From positions 1 through 64,000 of the forward strand of contig CAZMQI010000005.1 in assembly GCA_964568585.1 (NCBI GenBank): a DNA stretch of 64,000 nucleotides, in the 5' to 3' direction. The notes under the pieces were generated by a model. It had not been told where the DNA came from. It was given only the letters and a program-made list of their open reading frames with translations, and did not search any database. This DNA comes from RGZA01 sp964568585 (GTDB lineage: Bacteria; Pseudomonadota; Alphaproteobacteria; UBA9219; RGZA01). Shown one piece after another: positions 17,607-26,388 of this stretch (positions are counted from its first letter, which is position 1; each line of letters opens with the position of its first letter). The position numbers and the translations under genes are program-made.

Positions 17607-18899
17607 CTAACCTTCAAACGGGTCTTTCATCAAAATTGTGTCTTCGCGCTCGGGGCTCGTTGACAAAATGGTGACAGGCGCGCCAGTCAATTCTTCGATG
17701 CGGCGCACATATTTAATGGCTTGTGCTGGCAATTGCGCCCAGCTGCGTGCACCTGCGGTTGTGCCATGCCAACCTTCAATCGTTTCATAGATGGGTTCGA
17801 TTTTTGCCTGCGCGAATTGATCGGCTGGCAAGTAATCAAACAGGTCTTTGCCGATTTTGTATCCGGTGCAGATTTTCAATTCCGAAAAACCATCCAATAC
17901 GTCCAGCTTGGTCAAGGTGAGGCCATCAATACCGCCGAACTTCACTGCTTGGCGTACCATCACACTATCGAACCAGCCGCAGCGACGCTTGCGTCCCGTC
18001 ACGGTTCCAAATTCACGGCCACGCTCGCCAATCTTTTCGCCAATGGGGCCAAGTTCTTCCGTAGGGAATGGGCCAGAACCCACGCGCGTTGTGTATGCTT
18101 TGCAAATACCAAGCACCATGCCAATAGCCTTTGGGCCAATGCCGCTTCCGGTCGATGCTTGTGCAGCAACGGTGTTTGATGATGTGACGTACGGATAGGT
18201 TCCAAAATCCACATCCAGCATAATACCTTGTGCGCCTTCGAATAAAATACGTTTGCCGGCACGGTTCGCTTCATCCAATACGCGCCAAACCGGCGCAGCA
18301 TGCGAGAGCAAGCGCGGCGCCATCTGCATCAATTCGCCATATAACTGGTCAACGCCGACCGTTTCCGCGCCATAGCCTTTGAGCAATAGATTATGGTGCT
18401 CCAGCAATTCGGAAAGCTTGGTCTTTAGGTGCTCTGGGTGATTCAAATCGCACACACGAATAGCGCGTCTTCCCACTTTATCTTCATAGGCTGGGCCAAT
18501 GCCTCTGCCTGTGGTGCCGATTTTTGAATTACCCTTGCTTGCTTCGCGCGCTCTGTCCAGCATGCCATGCACTGGCAAAATCAATGCCGCGTTTTCCGCG
18601 AGCAGTAAATTCTTCGGCGTAATGGTCACGCCCTTTTCCGCGATGCTGTCGATTTCTTTTAAAAGCGCTGCGGGGTCAACCACCACACCATTGCCAATGA
18701 TGGAAAGTTTTCCGCCACGTACCACACCCGAAGGCAGCAGTGATAATTTATACGTCACACCATCAATCACCAATGTGTGACCAGCATTATGACCGCCTTG
18801 GAAACGCACGACGACATCGGCTCTGCTTGAAAGCCAATCGACGACTTTTCCTTTACCTTCATCGCCCCATTGGGCGCCGACGACGGCTACGTTAGGCAT
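17607..18899 (-). CDS. purA: Adenylosuccinate synthetase
   Basis: 430 residues, full length. N-terminal 'VGAQWGDEGKGKVVDWL' (GTP/IMP site), 'GGHNAGHT', 'STGSGIGPK' and the C-terminal 'GWHGTTAGARSW' region are all present. It makes adenylosuccinate from IMP, aspartate and GTP in AMP synthesis. An AAGGAAA RBS precedes the start. In related alphaproteobacteria purA is commonly next to hisZ; here two plus-strand genes lie between them. Confidence 0.96.
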   Translation of the reverse strand: MPNVAVVGAQWGDEGKGKVVDWLSSRADVVVRFQGGHNAGHTLVIDGVTYKLSLLPSGVVRGGKLSIIGNGVVVDPAALLKEIDSIAEKGVTITPKNLLLAENAALILPVHGMLDRAREASKGNSKIGTTGRGIGPAYEDKVGRRAIRVCDLNHPEHLKTKLSELLEHHNLLLKGYGAETVGVDQLYGELMQMAPRLLSHAAPVWRVLDEANRAGKRILFEGAQGIMLDVDFGTYPYVTSSNTVAAQASTGSGIGPKAIGMVLGICKAYTTRVGSGPFPTEELGPIGEKIGERGREFGTVTGRKRRCGWFDSVMVRQAVKFGGIDGLTLTKLDVLDGFSELKICTGYKIGKDLFDYLPADQFAQAKIEPIYETIEGWHGTTAGARSWAQLPAQAIKYVRRIEELTGAPVTILSTSPEREDTILMKDPFEG

Positions 18900-19199
18900 G
18901 CTGTTTCCTTAATGCGTTGGGAGAGGAGTTTTAACGAAGGACTGTAATAAACCAAGAGTCAGGCGAAAGAACAAGCAAAACCACGTGTCCACATTCAAAT
19001 AACAAGAGCCCCTATTACATATGGGTAAAAAGGCCTTTTTGCTTTCACGTCCAGCCCCTAATCCACAACCCAATATATCATTAATACGATGTTTTAGTGA
19101 TTTTATATCAACGCAGTTATTGCACAGCACACAAAAGGGCTTTTTGGTTTCAACTGCGAACATTACTCTACAGGCACATAACCCCAAACCGAGTTACGT
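18900..19199. other. Divergent intergenic region without a clear gene
   Basis: 300 bases between divergent purA and the 19200 gene. A 92-codon minus-strand frame exists but is Cys/Leu/Phe-rich without a recognisable domain or good start, so I do not call it. It presumably carries two divergent promoters; I cannot assign boxes confidently. Confidence 0.5.
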
Positions 19200-19622
19200 A
19201 TGTCGACATATAAAAATCGCACTTTGGATTCTGGCTACGCGCAGTTCAACGGAGCAACCTTTTGGACCAATCAGGTATTCGGCCATTCGATCAATGGCGT
19301 CTGTTCGCCATCACTGAATGTGTCGACCTCTGATACCGCACTCCATACCGATGTGACTTTTTCACATGTGGGTGACTTAGGAGATGAAGGCGGTCCTTTT
19401 ATTTCTGCAAAGCAGGAATTCATCGAATTTATGACCAACCCTGCTGTAACCGATAAAGCGAACGCATTGATTACTGAAAAGATGGGTGCATTAATGCAAT
19501 TGCAATTAGCATTGTTCATCGAAAAAGAAACCGCACATTTGCCCGCGCGCCCACGCACGACGCGTGCAGCCACCATGCAACGCCTGCTGGACATTGCGAA
19601 ACACGCAAAACCAGAACTTTAA
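19200..19622 (+). CDS. Hypothetical protein
   Basis: 140 residues, soluble, no signal. The first 65 residues are Asn/Thr/Ser/Asp-rich; residues 70-140 are helical ('ALITEKMGALMQLQLALFIEKE'). It lies 11 bases before a second unknown gene and the two probably form an operon. No family recognised. Confidence 0.5.
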   Translation: MSTYKNRTLDSGYAQFNGATFWTNQVFGHSINGVCSPSLNVSTSDTALHTDVTFSHVGDLGDEGGPFISAKQEFIEFMTNPAVTDKANALITEKMGALMQLQLALFIEKETAHLPARPRTTRAATMQRLLDIAKHAKPEL

Positions 19623-19633
19623 AAAGATTTTTT

Positions 19634-20515
19634 ATGTACGATTTGGAAATCATCAAACGAACTGCGATACGTCTTAAGCACAAACCGGCTGACATCGTGC
19701 TGTCAACGCCGGTGCAAATTTTCAATACAGCATGGAATGTCTTTCTGGAAACGGTTGGCGAAGGCCCCGCACATTTTAAAGCACGCTTTGATTATGAAGA
19801 ACAGAACGTCAAGGGCGGCTTGCCGATATATGCAGAACCGCACCAAAGCATCCATCAGGCAACACGTTATGCATCGATGGCATATCTGTCATGCGGGTTG
19901 GCGATGGCTGAACGGCAACAAAACAGCGAACAAATGCCACAAGCCGCTGTGACGCACACCATTTCGCGCATGGCGCATAAGCTGGCGGTGATGAACACGT
20001 ATGTGCATGCATTCATGGGCAAATTGCATGCCGACCGTTCCTATCTGGTCAATCCGCTCAACCCTAAATTACGTGAAGCCCTTAGCGATTATTATACAGT
20101 CGTCGTCGTGGCCTTGCTGGAAATCAAACCTTACGCCAGCCAGGCGGCAGATACACAACATGTCATTCATTCGGCAATCGAAGACAGCATCATTATCGCA
20201 CAAAAGAACGGGTTGGATTTGAATATCTCGCGTGATGTTTTAAAACGCTTTGCAACAGATGTTGCGATGAACAGCGCAACAGCGCCCTCCCAATTCCCAC
20301 CCGCAACATCACGCGCGCTTACCTCCTACCGTGAAGACATCGTACGCGCCGCTTACAAAGCAACCGCAAAGGCTGAACCAGCGCCAGAACCCGAACGCCC
20401 AAGCGCGACGGTACTATCATTGGAAAAAGGGCGCACAGCACGCGCTCAACGCCTGCTAGTGGAAGCTGCTAAACGCGTCAATCCAAAAGACCCCGGTCAT
20501 ACACCAAAACCCTAA
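19634..20515 (+). CDS. Hypothetical helical protein
   Basis: 293 residues, soluble, almost entirely alpha-helical, with Pro/Ala/Glu-rich residues about 245-265 and a basic C-terminus. No signal or membrane segment. Second gene of a two-gene unit; its last four bases overlap the end of convergent hisZ. No family recognised. The pair splits the usual hisZ-purA neighbourhood. Confidence 0.55.
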   Translation: MYDLEIIKRTAIRLKHKPADIVLSTPVQIFNTAWNVFLETVGEGPAHFKARFDYEEQNVKGGLPIYAEPHQSIHQATRYASMAYLSCGLAMAERQQNSEQMPQAAVTHTISRMAHKLAVMNTYVHAFMGKLHADRSYLVNPLNPKLREALSDYYTVVVVALLEIKPYASQAADTQHVIHSAIEDSIIIAQKNGLDLNISRDVLKRFATDVAMNSATAPSQFPPATSRALTSYREDIVRAAYKATAKAEPAPEPERPSATVLSLEKGRTARAQRLLVEAAKRVNPKDPGHTPKP

Positions 20516-21642
20516 ACCATCTTCGGTTTATTGTTTTCCAAAATCGCGTGGCACGATTGACGTTTGGCTTCGCTCGTCAAATCATTATCCTTAGTCAGAT
20601 TGCGTAACACCACATACCCGTCTTTCACCAACGCCGCTGCTTGCGCTGCGGTGGTTTCAAACGGCACCAAAATGCGCGCACGTGATTTGGCGCGCGGCAA
20701 CACCGGCATCAGACTTTCAGCATAAAAGGTAAAACCGGTTGCTGGTTCATTGGTTGCCGTGCGGTATCTGCCACCGCGTCCCAATTCGGTGCGAATGGCT
20801 TTGGAGAACAGCGCGAAGCTGAGGCCGGTTTGATATTCAAAACCGCGATATTCCACAAGATCCACCGTCATGGCTGCGCGCAATTCTTTTGGCAATAAAT
20901 CATAGACACGTTGCAAGCGCGTGCGATCCAGTGCGGCTTTTTCTGGCAAATCCATAGCATTCAATGCATCCAAAGCTTTGGATGCATCCCCGCTGGCGCG
21001 TAATAACGCCAATGCCAACGCGCATGCTTTTTCCAGCCCTTGGGTCTTTGATAAACCTTGCACCAATGCTTCATTCTTGCGGTCAAGCGCGTGATGCAAT
21101 TTCTGGCGCGCATCACCTTCCACATGGAATGCTTCGCAAATACTTGGGATAAGCGTTGGCATGGTGATGTCGAGCGCAACGCTGGTCACGCCAATACGTG
21201 TCAAACTTTCCATCGCCAATAAAATCACTTCCGCATCGGCTTCGGCATCCAGACTGCCGATGATTTCCGCGCCGACTTGTGTCACTTGACGTGCATGGCT
21301 TTGTTCATGTCCGGCCAGCCGCAGAATGGGGCCAGCATAGGATAAGCGCAGCGGACGTGGTGCGGTTGATAAACGCGTTGCAGCAATGCGCCCGATTTGT
21401 AATGTGTGATCGCTACGGCACGCCAGCATGCGCTGCGAGTTCGGGTCCATCACGCGGAAGGTCATGCGGTTCAATGTCGCACCAGGGCCCGACAACAACG
21501 TTTCTTCAAATTCCATAATCGGCGGCTGGGCGCGTTGATAGCCATTTTCGGCAAACACAGATAATAACGTCTGTGTGGAGGCCGCTTCGCTTTCGGCATC
21601 AGGGCTTAATACGTCGTAAAATCCGGCGGGGAGGAGATTCAT
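20512..21642 (-). CDS. hisZ: ATP phosphoribosyltransferase regulatory subunit
   Basis: 376 residues from ATG 21642; a longer upstream frame has no family similarity. It begins 'MNLLPAGFYDVLSPDAE', the standard HisZ opening. The class-II-synthetase-like core is visible in 'TFRVMDPNSQRMLACRSDHT' and 'YQTGLSFALFS..RTELGRGGRY'. HisZ is a catalytically dead histidyl-tRNA synthetase paralogue that activates the short form of HisG in the first step of histidine synthesis. No hisG is in this window, so it must be elsewhere. Confidence 0.9.
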   Translation of the reverse strand: MNLLPAGFYDVLSPDAESEAASTQTLLSVFAENGYQRAQPPIMEFEETLLSGPGATLNRMTFRVMDPNSQRMLACRSDHTLQIGRIAATRLSTAPRPLRLSYAGPILRLAGHEQSHARQVTQVGAEIIGSLDAEADAEVILLAMESLTRIGVTSVALDITMPTLIPSICEAFHVEGDARQKLHHALDRKNEALVQGLSKTQGLEKACALALALLRASGDASKALDALNAMDLPEKAALDRTRLQRVYDLLPKELRAAMTVDLVEYRGFEYQTGLSFALFSKAIRTELGRGGRYRTATNEPATGFTFYAESLMPVLPRAKSRARILVPFETTAAQAAALVKDGYVVLRNLTKDNDLTSEAKRQSCHAILENNKPKMV

Positions 21643-21758
21643 GGCAAAAACATTCACTTCAAATGGTATTATTAAAGCACTGGTAGAAAATAAAGATATT
21701 GCGTAAAAATACCAGACCTTAAAAACCAAGCGCCCAAACATAACAAAGAAGCTGTTTT

Positions 21759-22748
21759 ATGAACCCGTCCTTCCCCAATACCCGCCTGCGCCGCACCCGC
21801 CAATCACCGTGGCTGCGTAACCTTGTTGCGGAAAACACCGTCACCATCAACGACCTGATCTGGACCGGTTTTGTGATTGAAGGCAAAGGGGTTCGTGAAC
21901 CCATCACCTCCCTACCCGGGGTTGCACGCCTGTCGATTGATGAATTAGTGGCCGAAGCGCAAGAGCTCAAAGCATTAGGCATTAATGCGATGGCGGTATT
22001 CCCCGCGCTGGATGCAAAATTGAAAAACGCACATGGCAGTGAAGCGGTGAACCCCGATAACCTGATTTGCCGCGCTGTTGCCGCTGTAAAAAAAGCGGTT
22101 CCCGAAATGGGCATTATTTGTGATGTGGCACTCGACCCATTTACCGATCACGCGCATGACGGATTATTGGTGGATGGAAAAATCCTGAATGATGAAACCG
22201 TAGAAATTTTATGTAAGCAAGCACTGGCGCAAGTGCGCGCAGGCTGCGACATCATCGCGCCATCCGATATGATGGATGGCCGTGTGGGTGCAATCCGCAA
22301 AGCATTGGATGATGCGGATTTCCAAGACAAACTCATCCTGTCCTATGCTGCCAAATACGCATCAGGCTTTTATGGCCCATTCCGTGATGCGCTGAATAAT
22401 AAGGGTTCATTAAAGGGTGATAAAAAAACCTATCAGATGGATGCCGCGAATAGCGATGAAGCGCTGCGCGAAGTGCAGATGGACATCAATGAAGGCGCGG
22501 ATATCGTGATGGTCAAACCGGGTCTGCCTTATCTGGACATCGTGTCACGCGTGAAGACCACGTTCAATATGCCCACATTCGTTTACCAAGTGAGCGGTGA
22601 ATACGCGATGATGAAAGCCGCAGCCGCCAATGGCTGGATCGATGGCGACCGCATCTTGATGGAAACCATGCTGTGCTTCAAACGCGCAGGCGCCGATGCG
22701 ATTTTGACCTATGCCGCGAAGGATGTGGCGAAGGTGCTTTCTAAGTAA
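21759..22748 (+). CDS. hemB: Delta-aminolevulinic acid dehydratase (porphobilinogen synthase)
   Basis: 329 residues. Both Schiff-base lysines are present ('SYAAKYASGFYGPFRDA' and 'VMVKPGLPYLD'). The metal site reads 'DVALDPFTDHAHDGLL', with Asp instead of the Cys triad, so this is the Mg-type enzyme common in alphaproteobacteria. It condenses two 5-aminolevulinate molecules to porphobilinogen in heme synthesis. Single gene, convergent with the PIG-L gene. A palindromic element lies between the two stops. Confidence 0.95.
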   Translation: MNPSFPNTRLRRTRQSPWLRNLVAENTVTINDLIWTGFVIEGKGVREPITSLPGVARLSIDELVAEAQELKALGINAMAVFPALDAKLKNAHGSEAVNPDNLICRAVAAVKKAVPEMGIICDVALDPFTDHAHDGLLVDGKILNDETVEILCKQALAQVRAGCDIIAPSDMMDGRVGAIRKALDDADFQDKLILSYAAKYASGFYGPFRDALNNKGSLKGDKKTYQMDAANSDEALREVQMDINEGADIVMVKPGLPYLDIVSRVKTTFNMPTFVYQVSGEYAMMKAAAANGWIDGDRILMETMLCFKRAGADAILTYAAKDVAKVLSK

Positions 22749-22754
22749 CCATGT

Positions 22755-22803
22755 GCCCGAGCGGTTGTTCCGCGCAGCGGAACAGAGCGAATGGCAAAGC
22801 TAT
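22755..22803. repeat. Palindromic element copy 1 (intergenic)
   Basis: Left flank GCCCGAGCGGTTG, a variable hairpin (GTTCCGC-GCA-GCGGAAC, 22767-22783), and right flank CAGAGCGAATGGCAA.GCTAT. Both flanks recur almost exactly at 26927-26972 inside a hydrolase gene. The right flank covers the stop codon of the PIG-L gene. Confidence 0.7.
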
Positions 22804-23567
22804 ATTTGCTTCCCCAAAAACTCTATAATCGCCTTACTCACTGCTGCGGCTTTTGTGAAATCCACACGCGGGTGGCGGAACGGCACCCATTGGAACCGTT
22901 CATACCATAACTTCCCTTCATGCGGGCGGCGGGAATAATCGTAACTGGCGATTGGGCGAAAACTTTCATAACGCACATCGATATCACCCAGATTTTTTTG
23001 TTCGGATGCATACAGTGCTAACGCGGCGCGCTTCATCTTCTGTTCTTCTTCGGTGCAATTAATCACTGTTTCATTACCTTTTACGGCCAAAAACGCATTG
23101 GAATGCGGGATGCCATGCGCGAAATGGTATTCGGCAACTTCATAGACAGGCACATTCTTTATCGTGCTGGCCAACGCATTTAATCCATCATGATCGGGGT
23201 TGCCGCCTTCATACGCCGGCACCCAAATGCAATCGGGCGCGCATTGCTGCATCGCTTGCATCACTTCGCCATACACGGTTTGAAGATCTGGCCAAATTTC
23301 CCGTGCTGCGCGTTCATTATTCCCGCCCACCATTTTGATGCCAAGGAATTCGGTCACAGCTGCGAATTCGCTGAGCCGCGTTTCCACATCGCGTTCGTAA
23401 TTGCCGCGTTCCCACCACCACATGGTTTTTTTGGCTAAGCACCCATGCGATAAATTCACGCCGAACACACGTGCGCCTTGCGCGCGTGCTCTGGCTATCG
23501 CTGCGGCACATCCCACCACCTCGTCATCGGGGTGCGGAATAAGCATTAAAATCCGTTTTCCGAACAT
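22800..23567 (-). CDS. PIG-L (LmbE) family deacetylase
   Basis: 255 residues. The N-terminal 'LMLIPHPDDEVVGC' is the zinc-binding HPDDE motif of PIG-L/MshB-type N-acetylglucosamine deacetylases, and 'GNPDHDGLNAL' supplies the third ligand and the second acidic motif. It should remove an acetyl group from a GlcNAc-containing glycan, glycolipid or thiol precursor. It overlaps the upstream GT4 gene by one base, so the pair probably acts in sequence on one sugar conjugate. The substrate cannot be told from sequence. Confidence 0.85.
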   Translation of the reverse strand: MFGKRILMLIPHPDDEVVGCAAAIARARAQGARVFGVNLSHGCLAKKTMWWWERGNYERDVETRLSEFAAVTEFLGIKMVGGNNERAAREIWPDLQTVYGEVMQAMQQCAPDCIWVPAYEGGNPDHDGLNALASTIKNVPVYEVAEYHFAHGIPHSNAFLAVKGNETVINCTEEEQKMKRAALALYASEQKNLGDIDVRYESFRPIASYDYSRRPHEGKLWYERFQWVPFRHPRVDFTKAAAVSKAIIEFLGKQI

Positions 23568-24829
23568 TATTTCTGCTTTCGCACGTTTTGCCAGATGGGA
23601 AGCAAATCCTGCTCCAACGCTTCAAGCCAGGTGGGGAAATGCTGCCCTGCCAGCAACATCGCGTTATCACGCAAATTGGTGTTATTCCTTAGGCCATCGG
23701 CCAGATGCAATGCTTGCGCCCATGCACGCGCGCTGTCTTCCTTCACCAATTCACCGGCATGACTATCGCCAATAAAACGGCCAACACCGCTTTCGGCCGC
23801 TGCTATCACTGGTAACCCGCACGCCATCGCTTCGGCTGCAACCATGCTCCATGTCTCGACATGCGATGGCAATACCATGAAATCCACACAGCTATAAATC
23901 TCCGCCAGTTCATGCGGCGCAAGAAACCCGACACATGCCGCATTGGCATGCAATCGCCGTTCGATATCTTGGGCGGCAGGGCCAATGCCAGCGGCAATCA
24001 AAAATACCGGAAGCCCTTCGCGGATTGCGCGTTCAACCGCATCGATCAGCACATAAATATTTTTGCCTTCATCCAGACGGCCCACAAAGACCACGACCAG
24101 TGAATCATCCGGAATGTTATATTTCTCGTTTAATGCTGTGCGGTTGCCGATGCCCGCTTTGAACACGGTGCGATCAATGCCAAGGCGCAGCGTTGAAAGT
24201 CTATCCGGTGTCACGTTACCCATCGCTACTTCGCGGTCTTCTTCACGCGACGTTAGCACATGCGCGCACAGGCTTTGATGCGTGTTAAGCCGCGCCAGCA
24301 TGGATTTTCCAACCAGTTGCGGGATACGCAATTTATCAACCAGCACGCGGTTTAGACCAAGAATATTGAACTTTTCTTCCATCATGGTTCTGGTGAACAA
24401 TTCGGAATACGCAACGCTATCGGTATGTACCGAATGCACCATCGGCGCGAAGGTTTGCTGCGCGATGCGTTCTGCTGTACGCGCGAATGCAAAGAACGCA
24501 TCCGTCGTGTGAATGACATCCGCCTTCATCAAATGGCGCGCAAGTTCGGGATGGAATTGTGCCATATCGGTGTGGTCAGGCACATGGCCAATGAACGGGA
24601 TTTTGCGCGTGCTGAACACAGGTTTGTGGATTTCAAATACAACATGCGATGAAAGCTGGCGGCGCTGTGCCTTCTCGCCCGAAAAATGTACGGTCAGGTC
24701 AAGATCGGGAACCTTGATGGCGGCTTCGGCAAAGCGTTCCCAGCATTTCACATGGCCGCCTGCCTGCGCCGACCATTCAAGGTCAACGAGCACATGAACA
24801 TTCACAGGTGATTGGGCTGTCTTACGCAT
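23567..24829 (-). CDS. Glycosyltransferase family 4
   Basis: 420 residues. The C-terminal GT-B domain shows 'VVVFVGRLDEGKNIYVLIDA', 'GFLAPHELAEIYSCVDFMVLPSHVETWSMVAAEAMACGLPVIAA' (split here only for description), i.e. the E-x7-E motif of GT4 enzymes. The N-terminal domain contains 'AQAGGHVKCWERFAEA', typical of the acceptor side. It is cytosolic and retaining. It is coupled to the downstream PIG-L deacetylase, a pairing like MshA/MshB of mycothiol synthesis but also common in glycolipid loci. Its 5' end overlaps the upstream extension of the divergent 24899 gene. Confidence 0.85.
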   Translation of the reverse strand: MRKTAQSPVNVHVLVDLEWSAQAGGHVKCWERFAEAAIKVPDLDLTVHFSGEKAQRRQLSSHVVFEIHKPVFSTRKIPFIGHVPDHTDMAQFHPELARHLMKADVIHTTDAFFAFARTAERIAQQTFAPMVHSVHTDSVAYSELFTRTMMEEKFNILGLNRVLVDKLRIPQLVGKSMLARLNTHQSLCAHVLTSREEDREVAMGNVTPDRLSTLRLGIDRTVFKAGIGNRTALNEKYNIPDDSLVVVFVGRLDEGKNIYVLIDAVERAIREGLPVFLIAAGIGPAAQDIERRLHANAACVGFLAPHELAEIYSCVDFMVLPSHVETWSMVAAEAMACGLPVIAAAESGVGRFIGDSHAGELVKEDSARAWAQALHLADGLRNNTNLRDNAMLLAGQHFPTWLEALEQDLLPIWQNVRKQK

Positions 24830-24898
24830 GATTCAGGCAGGTTGATTCAAGCAATGAAACTTAGTGACTTTGGGATTGAGCAGGGACAATATCAAATA

Positions 24899-26374
24899 AT
24901 GCGGCGCATTCCATCATCAAAACCTTATCCAATGTTTAAGGCATGTTTAAGCCTGTGTTTCATGGTCTTTTTATGGGTCTTTTTATGCGTGTTTTCACTT
25001 GCTGGTCACGCATTTGCGGAAGACGTATTACCCTCCCCCAACGCTGTCTCCAAACCAGCTTCTGCTGCCGCACCAAAAGCCAATCCAACTATGCCGGCTG
25101 CTCCTGGTGAACCATCTTTGGTCGATAAACTGCTTAGTATATTAAGTAACAGAAATATCCCGCGCATCGATATTCCTGCACGTGAACCAACGGTCATCCC
25201 CAATAATGTGCCCTTGCCGCCCGAACCGCAGGCACCGTTGAGCGCGAAACAATCCATCCCGTCATCCAACCTTGAAATCGGGCAAAGTTTTTTACCTGTC
25301 TATTCCTTTGATAAAAACGATGACGATGAAACACCGCCTGTCCTGCCATTCTTCAGCACCTCGCCCATCAATGAAGTGCATAAGGGTGTTCAGACACTGG
25401 TGATTTTCATTCACGACCAAACCCGTGAAGCTGCGCGTGCCTATGCATTCGCACGCAGCGCACAGGAAGAAGCCATCGCGCGTCACCCTGAATGGAATGC
25501 AGATAGCAGTTTCATCTTCGCGCCACAGTTCCTGAACAGCGAAGATATCGAAGGACACAGCAAACAGTGGCCAGATGGTGGCTCAGCCATGCTGCGCTGG
25601 GTCAATAATAACTGGATCTATGGCATGAACAGCGTGACCACCAACAAGGCTGGCATCTGGCAGGCAAAATCCGGTATGAGCAGTTATACCGTGCTGGATT
25701 TCGCCATTCTGTTATTGGCGCGGCCAAAACTGTTTCCGGATTTGCAAAAAGTGGTGATTGCCGGAACCGCCGCTGGCGGCGAATTCGTACAACGTTATGC
25801 AGCGCTTGGCATCGCGCCAGCCGTGCTGGCAGATGAAGGCATCGAGATCCGCTTCGTTCCTGCACAAACGCGCAGCTTCATGTATTTGGATAATCAACGC
25901 TTTGTGCAGCGCCGTGATGATCCCGTTTCTGCCAAAATTGCAACCGATAGCTTTGCGCCCACCAAACCCGATACCTGCAAACCGATGAATGCCTATCCCT
26001 ACGGCCTGGATGATATGATGCCCTATGGCCGCAAGAATGCGGTCAATGAAGTGCGTCTGAATTATTCGGGAAGACGCATCATCTATCTGGCGGGTGCTGG
26101 CGCCAGCTTGCCCATCCATGAAACAACGCCGGATGCCTGCGCGCTAAGTGCCCAAGGCAGCAGCGTCGCCAAACGCAACGAGATTTTCTTTGCAAGCCTC
26201 AAACGCCTGTATGGTGACGAAGCTGAACGCATGCAAAGACTCTATCTGGTGCAAGGCATCAACGAAGACGGGTTAAGCCTGTGGCGCAGTGCATGCGGCA
26301 GTTCCGCCTTGTTTGGCGATGGCACATGCAACGCCAATGATGTTGGCGGCAAAGCCATGCAAATCATTAAGTAG
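24899..26374 (+). CDS. Secreted protein with an alpha/beta-hydrolase-like core
   Basis: 491 residues from ATG 24899 (AGGGA upstream); ATG 24932 is an alternative and the frame also runs back to 24812. It has a hydrophobic signal segment ending HAFA and a Pro/Ala-rich linker to about residue 110. A domain of about 300 residues follows with 'GVQTLVIFIHD' (beta strand and oxyanion region) and 'VVIAGTAAGGEFVQRYA' in the nucleophile-elbow position. The usual GxSxG Ser is replaced by Ala (G-T-A-A-G), so hydrolase activity is doubtful. Four cysteines lie in the last third. Probably periplasmic. Confidence 0.6.
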   Translation: MRRIPSSKPYPMFKACLSLCFMVFLWVFLCVFSLAGHAFAEDVLPSPNAVSKPASAAAPKANPTMPAAPGEPSLVDKLLSILSNRNIPRIDIPAREPTVIPNNVPLPPEPQAPLSAKQSIPSSNLEIGQSFLPVYSFDKNDDDETPPVLPFFSTSPINEVHKGVQTLVIFIHDQTREAARAYAFARSAQEEAIARHPEWNADSSFIFAPQFLNSEDIEGHSKQWPDGGSAMLRWVNNNWIYGMNSVTTNKAGIWQAKSGMSSYTVLDFAILLLARPKLFPDLQKVVIAGTAAGGEFVQRYAALGIAPAVLADEGIEIRFVPAQTRSFMYLDNQRFVQRRDDPVSAKIATDSFAPTKPDTCKPMNAYPYGLDDMMPYGRKNAVNEVRLNYSGRRIIYLAGAGASLPIHETTPDACALSAQGSSVAKRNEIFFASLKRLYGDEAERMQRLYLVQGINEDGLSLWRSACGSSALFGDGTCNANDVGGKAMQIIK

Positions 26375-26388
26375 GCATCATCAGTAAT

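Noticed and set aside
18909..19187. A 92-codon minus-strand frame upstream of purA
   Set aside because: No recognisable domain, unusual Cys/Phe composition and no convincing start; more likely a shadow in the divergent promoter region.
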